Shown here piece after piece: positions 46,182-56,167 of a stretch of 64,000 bases of DNA. The first letter of the stretch is position 1, and each line of letters begins with the position of its first letter. Under the pieces are notes generated by a model. It searched no databases, had not been told where the DNA came from, and saw only the letters and a program-made list of their open reading frames with translations. Source of the DNA: Alphaproteobacteria bacterium (GTDB lineage: Bacteria > Pseudomonadota > Alphaproteobacteria > Paracaedibacterales > VGCI01); contig VGCI01000002.1 in assembly GCA_016870095.1 (NCBI GenBank), positions 186,001 to 250,000 of the forward strand. The letters are read 5' to 3'. The translations under genes were made by a program, and so were the position numbers.

Positions 46182-48083
46182 TTAGTGAAAATCACCAATT
46201 TCAACCTCTGTAAAGTGATCAGATGAATCGACATGGAACCGTATACGATAGGCATCATTTACGCGGAAAGACCATTTGTTCGTTTCCTCTAATTTTTTTA
46301 GCTGCGAGTTATGCCCTTTTAGATTGTTCCCTAATTCAAAAATGTTTTCACTCCTTCTTAAAATATTAAGAAGTTCAATAGCATTAGGAGGAAATGTTCC
46401 CGAATTTTGTGTAGTTAATATATCCACGACATTCTTTTGACACGAAATAATATTATTGGGCTCATCTTCCTTCTGTTGAATTTCTGGACTCCCCACTTGT
46501 TGTTCACTAGGGGAAGTCTGGTCACCTCGTCTCTTTTCTTTTTTCTTTAACTGTTCCTGCTCTAACGATAGTTCTCTTTTTTGATTAAGATTTAAGATTG
46601 GAAAGACCACAAAAGTAGGTTTGTCTGACCGATAATTTTCTCTACTTTTACGGCGAACTGCTTCTCTAAACTGTTTAGATACTTTCATCAAGTCTTCAAC
46701 ATTATTTTTCATTTTCTCATGACATAACCTTGCTTGAAGTGCTAAGTCTGACTTTTCCTCGTTAAGACTTTCGGCATCAGTGGATACGGCTTCAATATTA
46801 GATACAAGTTTTTTCATAAGAAGAAGATATTCCGGATCAACTTGATATGTTTCTTGATCTTTTTCATATTGAGTCATATTTAACTCTTTTACAGTCCGCA
46901 CCAATTCCTTAATTTTTTGTTTGCGATCTTTAATAAACTGTTTCACAATAATTTCTCGCAAACTTGCAGGATTTGACTTTTGTTGTTTTATAGGCTTGTC
47001 TTTTTTCTTAGAATTTGACGCAACACTTTGCGCGGATGAAGACTGAGAAGATGCTTCATGGAATTTACGACAAATTTCATATATACTTTCTGGATTCATA
47101 TTTTCTGTCGTAGCATGAAACATTTCCCAAATGGCAGCTCTATCTTCCTCATTTTCAACAACCATATATAAAGAATACAATACAACCAAATCATCTAATT
47201 TTATTGCGTTAACAAATTTCTTATAATGAGGATTGCCAAAAAGATCTTTTGAACCAAAGATTTTCTTGTATAGCTCAAAGGCTTCCCGATAACGCCCGCA
47301 ATAAAAATAACTTTGAGCAAGTGTATGGGAGTATTCAGAAAGAAACAACGCTCTGATTACATCCGTAGCTTGCCATTTATGATGTACTGCATTTAATTCT
47401 TGAAAGGCCAGATTATAACGAATGTGTTCAGCATATAGCTTTTTATCAGAGGTATACTTTAACAGTGCTACATAAGTTTCGATTAACTCTTCATTCGTAA
47501 GCCCAACTTTAAGATCTAATCCTTTTTTAAGCATCAGGTAAACTTCATCCCAAATCTCGCCGTAATCTTCACCCTTATAAATTTTAATTGTCGCACCCCT
47601 CAAGAGTGCAAAACCAAACAATACATAATCTCTTGAAACAACATCTTTATCACTAACGGCTTGCTCCAGAATAAGTCGAACCAACCATATTGAGCGTGTA
47701 TGTTCAGCCGTAATTAATTTATCCAATACGGTTAAAGCCGCATGAACACGAGAAAAACTCATGACACATGCATAATCTCTAACGTCATTCAATAAAATTT
47801 TCTTATCCGGCTTTGGCAATAAAAATTGCTTCTTAAAATTCTCTTTTATTTTTCCCCCTACAGTTTCACAAAGCTGGACTGGTACCGGTTTTTTATCTCT
47901 GTTTAGAAAATATCCGCGTTTTTGTTCTTCGTCGATTGCCGGCAAATATTTCATAACAATTGCCATTCGATTGGATAATGTTCTCCCAGACGATGGATTT
48001 TGCAACGCTTGAGAGCTTTCTGCAGCAAAAGTAGGGCCGAAAAGGAAAAAAAATGTAGAGAATATTATAAATTTTGTAATCAT
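46182..48083 (-). CDS. Exported helical protein with C-terminal HigB/RelE-like toxin domain
   Basis: 633 aa. A signal peptide (about residues 1-20, FFFLFGPTFA) is followed by a helical body with TPR-like helix pairs (about 100-345; SYFYCGRYREAFELYKKIFG is the clearest). A Ser/Lys linker, a coiled-coil stretch (375-520) and a Gln/Glu-rich linker come next. The end, from about residue 560, matches the HigB/RelE fold: FELGNNLKGH, LEETNKWSFRVNDAYRIRF and the final DFH, with Arg607, Arg613 and His633 in the positions of the RNase residues of HigB. HigB toxins cut mRNA on the ribosome. No HigA-type antitoxin follows; the next gene is convergent. Secretion to the host is an inference. Confidence 0.78.
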   Translation of the reverse strand: MITKFIIFSTFFFLFGPTFAAESSQALQNPSSGRTLSNRMAIVMKYLPAIDEEQKRGYFLNRDKKPVPVQLCETVGGKIKENFKKQFLLPKPDKKILLNDVRDYACVMSFSRVHAALTVLDKLITAEHTRSIWLVRLILEQAVSDKDVVSRDYVLFGFALLRGATIKIYKGEDYGEIWDEVYLMLKKGLDLKVGLTNEELIETYVALLKYTSDKKLYAEHIRYNLAFQELNAVHHKWQATDVIRALFLSEYSHTLAQSYFYCGRYREAFELYKKIFGSKDLFGNPHYKKFVNAIKLDDLVVLYSLYMVVENEEDRAAIWEMFHATTENMNPESIYEICRKFHEASSQSSSAQSVASNSKKKDKPIKQQKSNPASLREIIVKQFIKDRKQKIKELVRTVKELNMTQYEKDQETYQVDPEYLLLMKKLVSNIEAVSTDAESLNEEKSDLALQARLCHEKMKNNVEDLMKVSKQFREAVRRKSRENYRSDKPTFVVFPILNLNQKRELSLEQEQLKKKEKRRGDQTSPSEQQVGSPEIQQKEDEPNNIISCQKNVVDILTTQNSGTFPPNAIELLNILRRSENIFELGNNLKGHNSQLKKLEETNKWSFRVNDAYRIRFHVDSSDHFTEVEIGDFH

Positions 48084-48168
48084 ATTTATGGTTATACTTA
48101 AGAATTGAAATTGCGTAGATGTATAGAAATACTATATTTTTCCAAATTTTGTCAAATAAAAGAGAATT

Positions 48169-50565
48169 TTAAGAAGCAAGATCCTGTTGAGCCACCAAGG
48201 GTACTCTACATGTGATAATAGTACCTTTTCCTTGAGTTGAATCGATACTAATGGAGCCCCCATGAAGTTCTATAAGGCTTTTGACAAGAGAAAGTCCCAA
48301 GCCTGCCCCAATGGATCTTGATTTTGGATGATGGGGTCCTCGTTCAAAAAGTTTAAAAATGCGCGCGCGGTCATCATCATTAATTCCAACGCCCGTATCG
48401 TGAACAGCTAAGCAAAGCTCTTGGCCATCCCCAAATTGTTTGGTGAAAGCTTTCAGTTCAATTCGCCCCCCCGATGGCGTATATTTAATAGCATTACTCA
48501 ACAAATTGAATACAGCTTGCTTTAGTCGCCGTTCATCCCCAATAAATGTTTGGATTTTTGATTTATTTTCATGGGTAACATTGACGCCTTGATCATGCGA
48601 CCGGTTATAAACTAACCCCACCGCGCTAGCTAAGAAATTATCTAAATGAACAGGCTGTTCCGTTAATGTCATTTGACCAGCCTCAATACTGGCTAAATCT
48701 AAAATATCATTAATAAGGGCTAATAATCTCTGGGCAGAATCCACAATGCCTCGGCAGTAATCTAATTGTCGCTCATTCAGATTGCCAAAATATTGGTTTG
48801 TTAGAATTTCTGCAAAACCAATAACAGTGTTCAGGGGAGCGCGTAATTCATAAGATACGTGAGACAAAAAATCCGACTTAATACGATCTGCTTGTTCCAA
48901 AGCTTGATTCCTCTCTTGCAAGGCTTGCTCAAATCTCCAACGATCTGAAACATCGATAAAACTGAGCAAATGAGAGCCGTCGGGTAACGGAACATAGGCG
49001 TATTGAATCATTGTTTTGTCCGCTCGATTGAATCGGCCCGTTTTGGGAACTCTTTGACTTATAATCGTTAAAAGACGCGCTTGGAATCCATTCCACTCCT
49101 CTTCGGTTGCAAATGAGGGACGAATCTGTGCCAAAACTTCTGTTGCATGCCTTCCCGGTGTAATCTCTGACACATCGACTTGCCAAATACGAGCAGCGGC
49201 TGGATTGCTCAAGCGCAGTCGGCTATCACTTCCTAACACAACAATACCCTCATACAAATGATCTAAGGTTTCTTTTTGAACAGCAATAAGGGTATTGTAG
49301 CGCCGTTCTAAAGCCAATTTATCTGTAACATCGTCATACATGAATAATAACCCCCCCAAAGGATGGGGAGCAATCAGGAGACGCAAAATCTGATCATCGG
49401 GTTGATGAATAAGCTCCTGGATAGGCTGAAGGAGCGTTTTAAAAAGTTGAAGCCTGCCGCGTTTAAAGGCTTGAAAATCTGGATATTCAGGCAACTTACG
49501 TCGTTCCCGCATATCTTGCAAAACGTCCCCAAAAGTTGGTTTTGTATGAAGCCAAGCTTCTTCATATCCAAAAAGCTTTGTGTAAGCGTTGTTAAAAAAT
49601 TCCAATCGTGTATCCGCACCAAATACTGCGATTGGGGTTGAGAGTTGATGCAAAACTTCCTGATGAGCCAAAATATGCTTACTTAAATCTGAAGCCATCT
49701 CTTCACTATCTGTCAGATCAATTGCATATCCAACAGTTGCTCCCCCATCGTGAGCAACTTCTGTCATTTCCAGTAAACGTCGGAATCCATCTATGACAAC
49801 ATGTCCTCGTTGACTTTGACTGTTGCCGGTTTGTCGAACTTTAAGTGCCAAATGGTGGGGGCTTGTACTGCGAGATTTTTCAATTAATTCCTTATGCTCT
49901 TGAGCGACTTGAGGAGGCGTACTTTCTAAAGCACCAGCGTAGGATTGGTTACAAAAAACGACCTGATTTTCAGCATTGCGATACCACAAAGCTACAGGAA
50001 CAATATCAATCATGGCTTGCAAAATTTCATGCTCAGCTCGCAATGTTTTGACTTCTTGGGTTAATCTCTGAGTTTCATAAGCCCGATCTGAGATATCGAT
50101 CACCGACAAAACAATAAGGGTATGTGAGGGTTGAACAAGACGCATCCCCTCAACTTGCACCAGTGTTTTCTGATCAAGAAGGGTTAATTGATGGGTAAAA
50201 TTTTCTCCGGTTTGGTGCGCATTTTGAATCGCTTGATCCAACACAAATGCGGACTGATAATCGAACTGGTTCGTTACATCAACAACCTCGATGGGATGAG
50301 CAAGATTAAGGCCCAGTAACTTGGCAAAAGAACTCGAACATTTCACACGACTCTCAGTATCGCGCCACCAGCAACGGGCCTCAGGTATTCCTTCTAAGAT
50401 TTTGAAGAGATCATTTTGCGTATCTGAAACAATATGATGTTGATCATACAAATGACGCATATAGGTAAGTACGGGCAATCCGATGATACCCAAGATTCCA
50501 AGAATCAGACCTAGCAGTTCAAACCAGTTTAACAGTGGGGTTGTGGTAACAAGCCAGTCTAACAC
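48169..50565 (-). CDS. divL: DivL-like PAS sensor kinase with Tyr in the H-box
   Basis: 798 aa. One N-terminal membrane helix (about residues 15-36) precedes several PAS domains (about 50-550), then a dimerisation helix and a HATPase domain (NLLSNAIKYTPSGG, DTGVGINDDDRARIF, GAGLGLSLVKSL). At the phospho-acceptor site the normal SHELRTPL reads SYELRAPL, so the His is Tyr572. This replacement is the hallmark of DivL, the alphaproteobacterial cell-cycle regulator that controls CckA and thereby CtrA (known in Caulobacter, 769 aa). The ATP-binding motifs are intact. No CckA or CtrA gene lies in the window, so the role in cell division is inferred. Confidence 0.82.
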   Translation of the reverse strand: MLDWLVTTTPLLNWFELLGLILGILGIIGLPVLTYMRHLYDQHHIVSDTQNDLFKILEGIPEARCWWRDTESRVKCSSSFAKLLGLNLAHPIEVVDVTNQFDYQSAFVLDQAIQNAHQTGENFTHQLTLLDQKTLVQVEGMRLVQPSHTLIVLSVIDISDRAYETQRLTQEVKTLRAEHEILQAMIDIVPVALWYRNAENQVVFCNQSYAGALESTPPQVAQEHKELIEKSRSTSPHHLALKVRQTGNSQSQRGHVVIDGFRRLLEMTEVAHDGGATVGYAIDLTDSEEMASDLSKHILAHQEVLHQLSTPIAVFGADTRLEFFNNAYTKLFGYEEAWLHTKPTFGDVLQDMRERRKLPEYPDFQAFKRGRLQLFKTLLQPIQELIHQPDDQILRLLIAPHPLGGLLFMYDDVTDKLALERRYNTLIAVQKETLDHLYEGIVVLGSDSRLRLSNPAAARIWQVDVSEITPGRHATEVLAQIRPSFATEEEWNGFQARLLTIISQRVPKTGRFNRADKTMIQYAYVPLPDGSHLLSFIDVSDRWRFEQALQERNQALEQADRIKSDFLSHVSYELRAPLNTVIGFAEILTNQYFGNLNERQLDYCRGIVDSAQRLLALINDILDLASIEAGQMTLTEQPVHLDNFLASAVGLVYNRSHDQGVNVTHENKSKIQTFIGDERRLKQAVFNLLSNAIKYTPSGGRIELKAFTKQFGDGQELCLAVHDTGVGINDDDRARIFKLFERGPHHPKSRSIGAGLGLSLVKSLIELHGGSISIDSTQGKGTIITCRVPLVAQQDLAS

Positions 50566-50651
50566 AAAATTGATGCCCTTAAATTCAATTACAAAGCCTG
50601 AAGAAATTTTAACAGGATTTTTATAATTTCGGAAAGGGCAAAAGGATGATC

Positions 50652-51659
50652 TTACAAGGTTTTACCAATAACTATCGCCACATCACTCATGCGATTCGCA
50701 AAACCCCATTCGTTATCATACCAAGACAAAATACGACAGAACTTTCCGCCTACAACTTGTGTTTGACCTATATCAAATATTGAGCTCGCGGGATGGTGAT
50801 TAAAATCGATAGAAACCAAAGGACCACTCGTGACCTCCAATACCCCTTTCAATTTCCCTTGCGCAGCATTGGTCATTAATGTGTTAATTTCTTCCACACT
50901 TGTCTCCCGATTGGGCGTAAAGGTAAAGTCAATAAGAGATACGTTCGGTGTTGGAACACGAATGGCACATCCATCTAATTTTCCTTGTAGGCCGTGCAGA
51001 ACCAAACCTAAAGCTTTAGCAGCACCGGTTGAGGTGGGAATCATTGAAACGGCTGCAGCACGAGCTCGATGCAAATCTTTGTGAAGTGTATCCACCAACC
51101 GCTGGTCACCTGTATAGGAATGAATTGTCGTCATATAACCTGCCTCAATACCAATTCCAGTGTGCAAAACATCTGCAACAGGTGCCAAACAGTTTGTCGT
51201 GCAAGATCCGTTAGAGATCACAAGATGATCTTGAGATATATTTTGATGATTAACCCCATAAACGACTGTAATATCCGCTCCCGTCGCCGGTGCTGAAATC
51301 AGGACACGCTTTGCTCCTGCAGTCAAATGTTTAGATGCGGAGGACTTATCCGTAAAATAACCCGAACATTCCATGACAATGTCAATGTTTAAATCTTTCC
51401 AGGGAAGTTTTTCAGGTTGAGGTTCGGCAAATACTTTAATCGGCCCCTGACCTACATCTAAAGAATCCCCAGATGTGGAAACTTTCCCTGTATATCGACC
51501 ATGGACAGAATCATATTTAAACATGTGGGCATTATCTTGAATTGAACCCAAGTCATTAATTGCAACAACGTGAATATCTTTACGACCACTTTCAACCAAT
51601 GCCCGCAATACCATCCGCCCAATGCGTCCGAATCCATTAATTGCTATTTTAATTGTCAT
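50652..51659 (-). CDS. gap: Glyceraldehyde-3-phosphate dehydrogenase
   Basis: 335 aa. NAD-binding INGFGRIGRMVLRAL, catalytic Cys153 in SNGSCTTNCLAP, His180 in TTIHSYTGDQ, and SWYDNEWGFANRM at the C-terminus. Works in glycolysis or gluconeogenesis; in an organism that imports ATP the gluconeogenic direction is plausible, but this is inference. It is divergent from the GNAT gene and not followed by pgk here, in contrast to many Alphaproteobacteria, where tkt, gap and pgk are adjacent. Confidence 0.96.
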   Translation of the reverse strand: MTIKIAINGFGRIGRMVLRALVESGRKDIHVVAINDLGSIQDNAHMFKYDSVHGRYTGKVSTSGDSLDVGQGPIKVFAEPQPEKLPWKDLNIDIVMECSGYFTDKSSASKHLTAGAKRVLISAPATGADITVVYGVNHQNISQDHLVISNGSCTTNCLAPVADVLHTGIGIEAGYMTTIHSYTGDQRLVDTLHKDLHRARAAAVSMIPTSTGAAKALGLVLHGLQGKLDGCAIRVPTPNVSLIDFTFTPNRETSVEEINTLMTNAAQGKLKGVLEVTSGPLVSIDFNHHPASSIFDIGQTQVVGGKFCRILSWYDNEWGFANRMSDVAIVIGKTL

Positions 51660-51875
51660 GTTTGTCCCTCATACCTTCATAATTTTCTCTAATCTCTTGA
51701 TAACGGATTATACCCGCGTATTTAATTTTCGCAAGAGCCCTCACTGACTTTGATTGTGCATTATCTTGAATATACAAAACATATTTGTAAAATCCTTTAT
51801 CTCATTATACCCTATAGGAAGATACCCATTTGACGAGTAGCAGCTTATAATATCGCTAGTTTGGAGATTCGACAG

Positions 51876-52859
51876 ATGATCCCAGTTACCGCATTTCATA
51901 CAAAAACAAGAGAACAGCTTAAATGGGCTCAAAAAATATTTATTACTTACCACCGGTCTTTAAACGGGAAAGTATCTCTTGTTTTTGCTGTGATAAAAAA
52001 GTTTTATGGTTTTGTGGTATTCGTTATATCAGAATTATTTGAATACCTCGCGTTTATTTTAAGCTCTATCGCTAAATTTACATTATTGGTTGCCTCAAAA
52101 TTATCTACTTTTTATCACTACACACAACGAAGACTATATGTTTGGAAAATTCTTTCTGCACGAAAGAAATGGTATGTCAATAAAGAGGGAAGTTTTTATA
52201 ACCCAAAACTCAAAGCAACCATCCGTCCAAATTGGGAATGTTCGTGGACACTAAGCCGTCTCCAAAACCAATATAATGGTTTTGAGTCCAAGGAAATTGC
52301 TCAAGATGCGGCCTTTAAAATGTGGATGAAAAAACGCCGCTTAGAAAGTCGCCTAGATATGCGCGATATGGCGATTAAAATTCCCCTTAATTTGAGTCAC
52401 AAAATTCTTTCCAATAAAATTAATCTTCGAAAAGCATCTCCTAAAGATGCGGACCTAATCTTAACTTTCCTGGAAAACCTCGGCCATCCCAAAGGTGATG
52501 AAAATATGAAGGCACGAATACAAGCCTATTCTTATGGGAATCATAATCACATTTTGATTGCTGAAAAAGGAAAGATAATTGTTGGGTTCATTGCCTTTAT
52601 TATTTATGATTTATTTGAATGTAAGGGAAAGAGATGCCACATTGAAAAATTAGTTGTCGATAGCTCGCCGTCTGGCCTTTCTATTAAACGAAAACTTATG
52701 CAAAGTGTCGAGTCATTTGTAAGAGATAATGAGGGAACTTTTATTGATCTTATGAGTGATTCAGCGCGCAGTGAAGGGACAACTCATGATTTTTATAAAT
52801 TTATGGGTTATGAAAATGATAATTCTTTAGCTAAGACATATTTAAGGAAAGAACTTTAA
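51876..52859 (+). CDS. GNAT acetyltransferase with hydrophobic N-terminal part
   Basis: 327 aa from the ATG at 51876, with GGAG nine bases upstream. The N-terminal half carries a strongly hydrophobic stretch (about residues 34-72, VSLVFAVIKKFYGFVVFVIS and more) and a basic middle. The C-terminal 150 residues are GNAT-like: INLRKASPKDADLILTFLENLG, ILIAEKGKIIVGFIAF, HIEKLVVDSS and DFYKFMGYEND. The acetyl-CoA loop is not canonical (SGLSIKRKLM). Substrate unknown. The join of a membrane-associated region to a GNAT domain is unusual. Confidence 0.65.
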   Translation: MIPVTAFHTKTREQLKWAQKIFITYHRSLNGKVSLVFAVIKKFYGFVVFVISELFEYLAFILSSIAKFTLLVASKLSTFYHYTQRRLYVWKILSARKKWYVNKEGSFYNPKLKATIRPNWECSWTLSRLQNQYNGFESKEIAQDAAFKMWMKKRRLESRLDMRDMAIKIPLNLSHKILSNKINLRKASPKDADLILTFLENLGHPKGDENMKARIQAYSYGNHNHILIAEKGKIIVGFIAFIIYDLFECKGKRCHIEKLVVDSSPSGLSIKRKLMQSVESFVRDNEGTFIDLMSDSARSEGTTHDFYKFMGYENDNSLAKTYLRKEL

Positions 52860-52906
52860 GCCTTAATCATTATCAATGATAAAATAAAGAGTTAACATTT
52901 ATACCG

Positions 52907-54772
52907 TTATTTAGAAAGCTGAGGAGAATTTTCTTTTGCACACAATCGGGAGATTTGGGACAAGCCTAAAATAATAGCGATTGTAAGATACGGATGGATA
53001 TACCGTATGTTTGGCAAGTAGAATAAGTGAAGAGACAATCCTGCAAATGCCGCTAACGCAATAACTCGAACATTGGGCGCATTTCCTTTAAGGGCCAACC
53101 AAAACAAGCCTACTCCGGCTAATATATATTGCGGATAAAACTCACGGAAGTGAATCAAAAAAAGCCCCTTTTCGTTAAAAGAATCATTCAAACCCAAAAT
53201 ATAAGTGATAGCTTGATAATACAAAGAAGGATATAAGGGCAGATTCTCGGGTATTTGGGAGGCTTTTGTTAATAACACAAATTCTCCCCCCCAAATATTA
53301 TGTAGAGGTATCAAAAGTACAGGTACCAAGCCACAAAGCATTATAAACCGAGATCTCCACCCTAGGGGGGTAAAGGTCGTAGTAAAGAGATGAAACACCA
53401 CAATCACTCCCATAAAGATCGCCAAATTGGGCCGAATGGAAATACTGATTGCACTTAAGAAAAAAGCAAGAACACCCCATCCCGTTTTGTGGATAGATTT
53501 TGCCAAAAGAGTCAAAGTTATAAATAGCAAGGCAAAGGCAATTCCTTCCCCGTATAAATTAATGATTGAGTTGAGATACAATTTAAAGCTCAGACCGATG
53601 CCATTAAACATATGGGCAAAAGCCAAGAGTGACAATATAAGAGCAGTATAACGTGTTAAAAATACCGAAAAGAAGCGATAAAAAATAACGGGAACAAAAA
53701 TGATAAGACAAACTTGAAGAATATAAGCATCACCAAACATGAGCATTTCGAGAAAACGAACATAACGCGTTCCCGGCATAAAATAAAAGACTCGCTCCGG
53801 GGACATTAACGCTACCCCCCAATCTCCTATCACCCATTTCTCCAGCATCTCATAGGGAAAACCACCATGTATAATGCCATCCCCACCCCCTTTTGCCAAA
53901 ATACCCCATCGAAAAATATTTGGAAAATTCACCCAAAAAGAGATTGCAGACAGTCCCAAAAGCAAAGATTGCAATCCAAAATCAAGAGTGGGGTTAAGAA
54001 AAAATAATCCACAGAAAAGCGCCGCAAGACCCAAGAAAAGACATAAAATGCGAGTGAAATCATAAAATTTATAGAGTGCAGTTTTCTCTAATTTTATTTT
54101 TAAATTATTATACCCCTTTTCATCCCATTGACCTCCAAATCCCTGGATTCTGGACCCTACATGATCCTTTTGAACCACTAAAGTCTCAACGGTGATATCG
54201 TGAATTTTGCTTTGACCATCACGAATAAAAAACCATAATCCTTTCAGAGCCAAGGTCATACCTACCATCTCTGGTATAATTTCATAACTTACAACGTAAG
54301 GAATATTTTTCCTCTCAAGAGAGTTTAGGGGTAAATAGAAATTATATTTTGGAAGATTGATCCATCCACTGCGCAAAGAAAGCACACCTTCATCAATATC
54401 AATTGTTCGCACCAAACGCCTGTCTTTATAACCCTGCAAGTAACCATCTGCCGTTAAAAAGTAGGGATATTTTTCAGTATCTTCCAGGAATTGATTGGGC
54501 GTAACGGGCGTTGCTTTCGTGTCGAGTAGAAATCTTTCTTGTTCGGGAATTGCGAGCTGGGGCACCCAATGACTAAGCATCAGAAAGGATATACCCATAA
54601 TAAGAAAAGTGGGCTTCACTCTCTCTCGTATAATGCCGAATAAAAGTAAATATATAGTTAGAAGTGCAAATGAATAATCAAATATTCCTTCAAAAGGTCG
54701 ACCATGAAAAACATATAGGCACAGAAGAAATAGAAGTTTGACCAGAACAGATTGACCCTTCAAATTCATCAT
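52907..54772 (-). CDS. Polytopic membrane protein, GT-C glycosyltransferase-like
   Basis: 621 aa with about a dozen membrane helices and one large soluble loop (about residues 75-235, rich in beta strands). No known family is assured. The coupling by a 4-base overlap to a polyprenyl-phosphate pentose synthase-like gene suggests it is a GT-C enzyme that uses a lipid-linked sugar, moving it outside the inner membrane. The usual GT-C acidic motif in the first loop cannot be pinned down by eye. Confidence 0.55.
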   Translation of the reverse strand: MMNLKGQSVLVKLLFLLCLYVFHGRPFEGIFDYSFALLTIYLLLFGIIRERVKPTFLIMGISFLMLSHWVPQLAIPEQERFLLDTKATPVTPNQFLEDTEKYPYFLTADGYLQGYKDRRLVRTIDIDEGVLSLRSGWINLPKYNFYLPLNSLERKNIPYVVSYEIIPEMVGMTLALKGLWFFIRDGQSKIHDITVETLVVQKDHVGSRIQGFGGQWDEKGYNNLKIKLEKTALYKFYDFTRILCLFLGLAALFCGLFFLNPTLDFGLQSLLLGLSAISFWVNFPNIFRWGILAKGGGDGIIHGGFPYEMLEKWVIGDWGVALMSPERVFYFMPGTRYVRFLEMLMFGDAYILQVCLIIFVPVIFYRFFSVFLTRYTALILSLLAFAHMFNGIGLSFKLYLNSIINLYGEGIAFALLFITLTLLAKSIHKTGWGVLAFFLSAISISIRPNLAIFMGVIVVFHLFTTTFTPLGWRSRFIMLCGLVPVLLIPLHNIWGGEFVLLTKASQIPENLPLYPSLYYQAITYILGLNDSFNEKGLFLIHFREFYPQYILAGVGLFWLALKGNAPNVRVIALAAFAGLSLHLFYLPNIRYIHPYLTIAIILGLSQISRLCAKENSPQLSK

Positions 54773-56163
54773 CCTAAGCCCTTGGCAAATACGCCAAATA
54801 GAAAAATTATGATTCCAACAAGATAGGAAATCGGGTCCTTCAAGGCAAATAAAACTGGGTCTTGATTCATTTCACCGCGTAGCGCAATTAACCAGAGTCG
54901 TAATTTCCAATACAATAATACATAAGCTGAGCCCCATAAGAAGTCTGGATGAGCATACAGCTTGGTCACTTGAGTCGAATTAATATATAGGGTAAGAATG
55001 AGTATGGATAACAATCCAGAACTTGCTCCTGCAATTTTAAGCAACAAATCATCTTGAAGTTGGTACCCCCGACGAGTCTCTAGAGGTTGTTCATTTCGGT
55101 TAGCCTTTTCAATTTCTGCCGTTCGCTTCATGAAAGCTAAGCTCAGAAAGAAAAATACACAAAATGCTAACAACCATGATGACTGCTCAATATCGTTTAT
55201 CACTTGCCCATAAAGAACCCGAACAGCATAAAGTGTGCTTAAACAAAACACATCTAAAATAGGCTGAGATTTTAGAGAAAATGAATAAAGAAAAGTCAGG
55301 AAAATGTATCCAATAAGAACCCATAGTCCTTCAGGTAGCCATAAGTAAGATAGGACAATTGCTGACGTTAGCAATGTTAGACTCAACCAAATTCCTTGGT
55401 CGATTGTCAGATCCCCTCTTGCAAAAGGACGCTTTTTTTTCTCAGGATGATGGCGGTCATCTTCCACATCGGCCATGTCATTAATTAAGTAGATAGCCGA
55501 TGCTGCTAAGGAAAAACAAATAAAACCAAAAACTCCGATCGAAAGCGTTCGCAAACTTAAAAAATGACTCGTCAAAAGAGGTAGAAAAATCAACCCATTT
55601 TTTGCCCATTGATGGGGACGTATAGCTTTGAGAAAGGGTAAAAAAATTGAAGGTCGCGTAAATCTCTCGTGTTTGTGAGAGTAGGCTAAACCCCCTACAA
55701 TATAAGCCGTTTGAGATTTATTAAAAATAGGAAGATCAGCACGACTATCCCCCACATAATCAAAAGGACGACCAGCTGCAAATTCTTGCATAGTTAGAAG
55801 TTTTTTTCTCCCCTTACAATTATGGGTATGGGATGTCGCCAAAACGGCATCGAAAATCCCTAAGTAACTCGCAATTTGATGCGCTACTTTTTCATGGGTA
55901 GCCGTTGCCAATACTACGAGGCGTTTATCCTTTTTGGCTTGGTGAATAAGCGCCATAACCTCAGTATTATAGGGTAAAGTAGCTGGGTCTGTTTTCATCT
56001 CATTAACAATAGCAGCTTTAATTTTTTCGGGGCGAAACCGTTGCCGGAAAAGTAATTTGAGAGTTTGCCAGGGAGAAATGGCGAAAGAACGGATAAGCTG
56101 TTCTCTTAAAATATCTGTATGGATTAAAGATTCATCAAGATCTACAAAAAGGATTGGTTTCAT
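54769..56163 (-). CDS. HAD phosphatase fused to UbiA-type prenyltransferase (DPPR synthase-like)
   Basis: 464 aa. The N-terminal HAD domain (about residues 1-175) has the nucleophile motif DLDESLI and the closing DYVGDSRADLPIF. The C-terminal membrane domain (about 180-460) has NDMADVEDDRHHPEKKKRP and YSFSLKSQPILDVFCLST, closely like decaprenyl-phosphate phosphoribosyltransferase, which transfers phosphoribose from PRPP to a polyprenyl phosphate. The HAD domain could remove the 5-phosphate of the product. The following gene may use the lipid-linked pentose. The transketolase just upstream would help supply pentose phosphate. Confidence 0.78.
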   Translation of the reverse strand: MKPILFVDLDESLIHTDILREQLIRSFAISPWQTLKLLFRQRFRPEKIKAAIVNEMKTDPATLPYNTEVMALIHQAKKDKRLVVLATATHEKVAHQIASYLGIFDAVLATSHTHNCKGRKKLLTMQEFAAGRPFDYVGDSRADLPIFNKSQTAYIVGGLAYSHKHERFTRPSIFLPFLKAIRPHQWAKNGLIFLPLLTSHFLSLRTLSIGVFGFICFSLAASAIYLINDMADVEDDRHHPEKKKRPFARGDLTIDQGIWLSLTLLTSAIVLSYLWLPEGLWVLIGYIFLTFLYSFSLKSQPILDVFCLSTLYAVRVLYGQVINDIEQSSWLLAFCVFFFLSLAFMKRTAEIEKANRNEQPLETRRGYQLQDDLLLKIAGASSGLLSILILTLYINSTQVTKLYAHPDFLWGSAYVLLYWKLRLWLIALRGEMNQDPVLFALKDPISYLVGIIIFLFGVFAKGLG

Positions 56164-56167
56164 CCGA

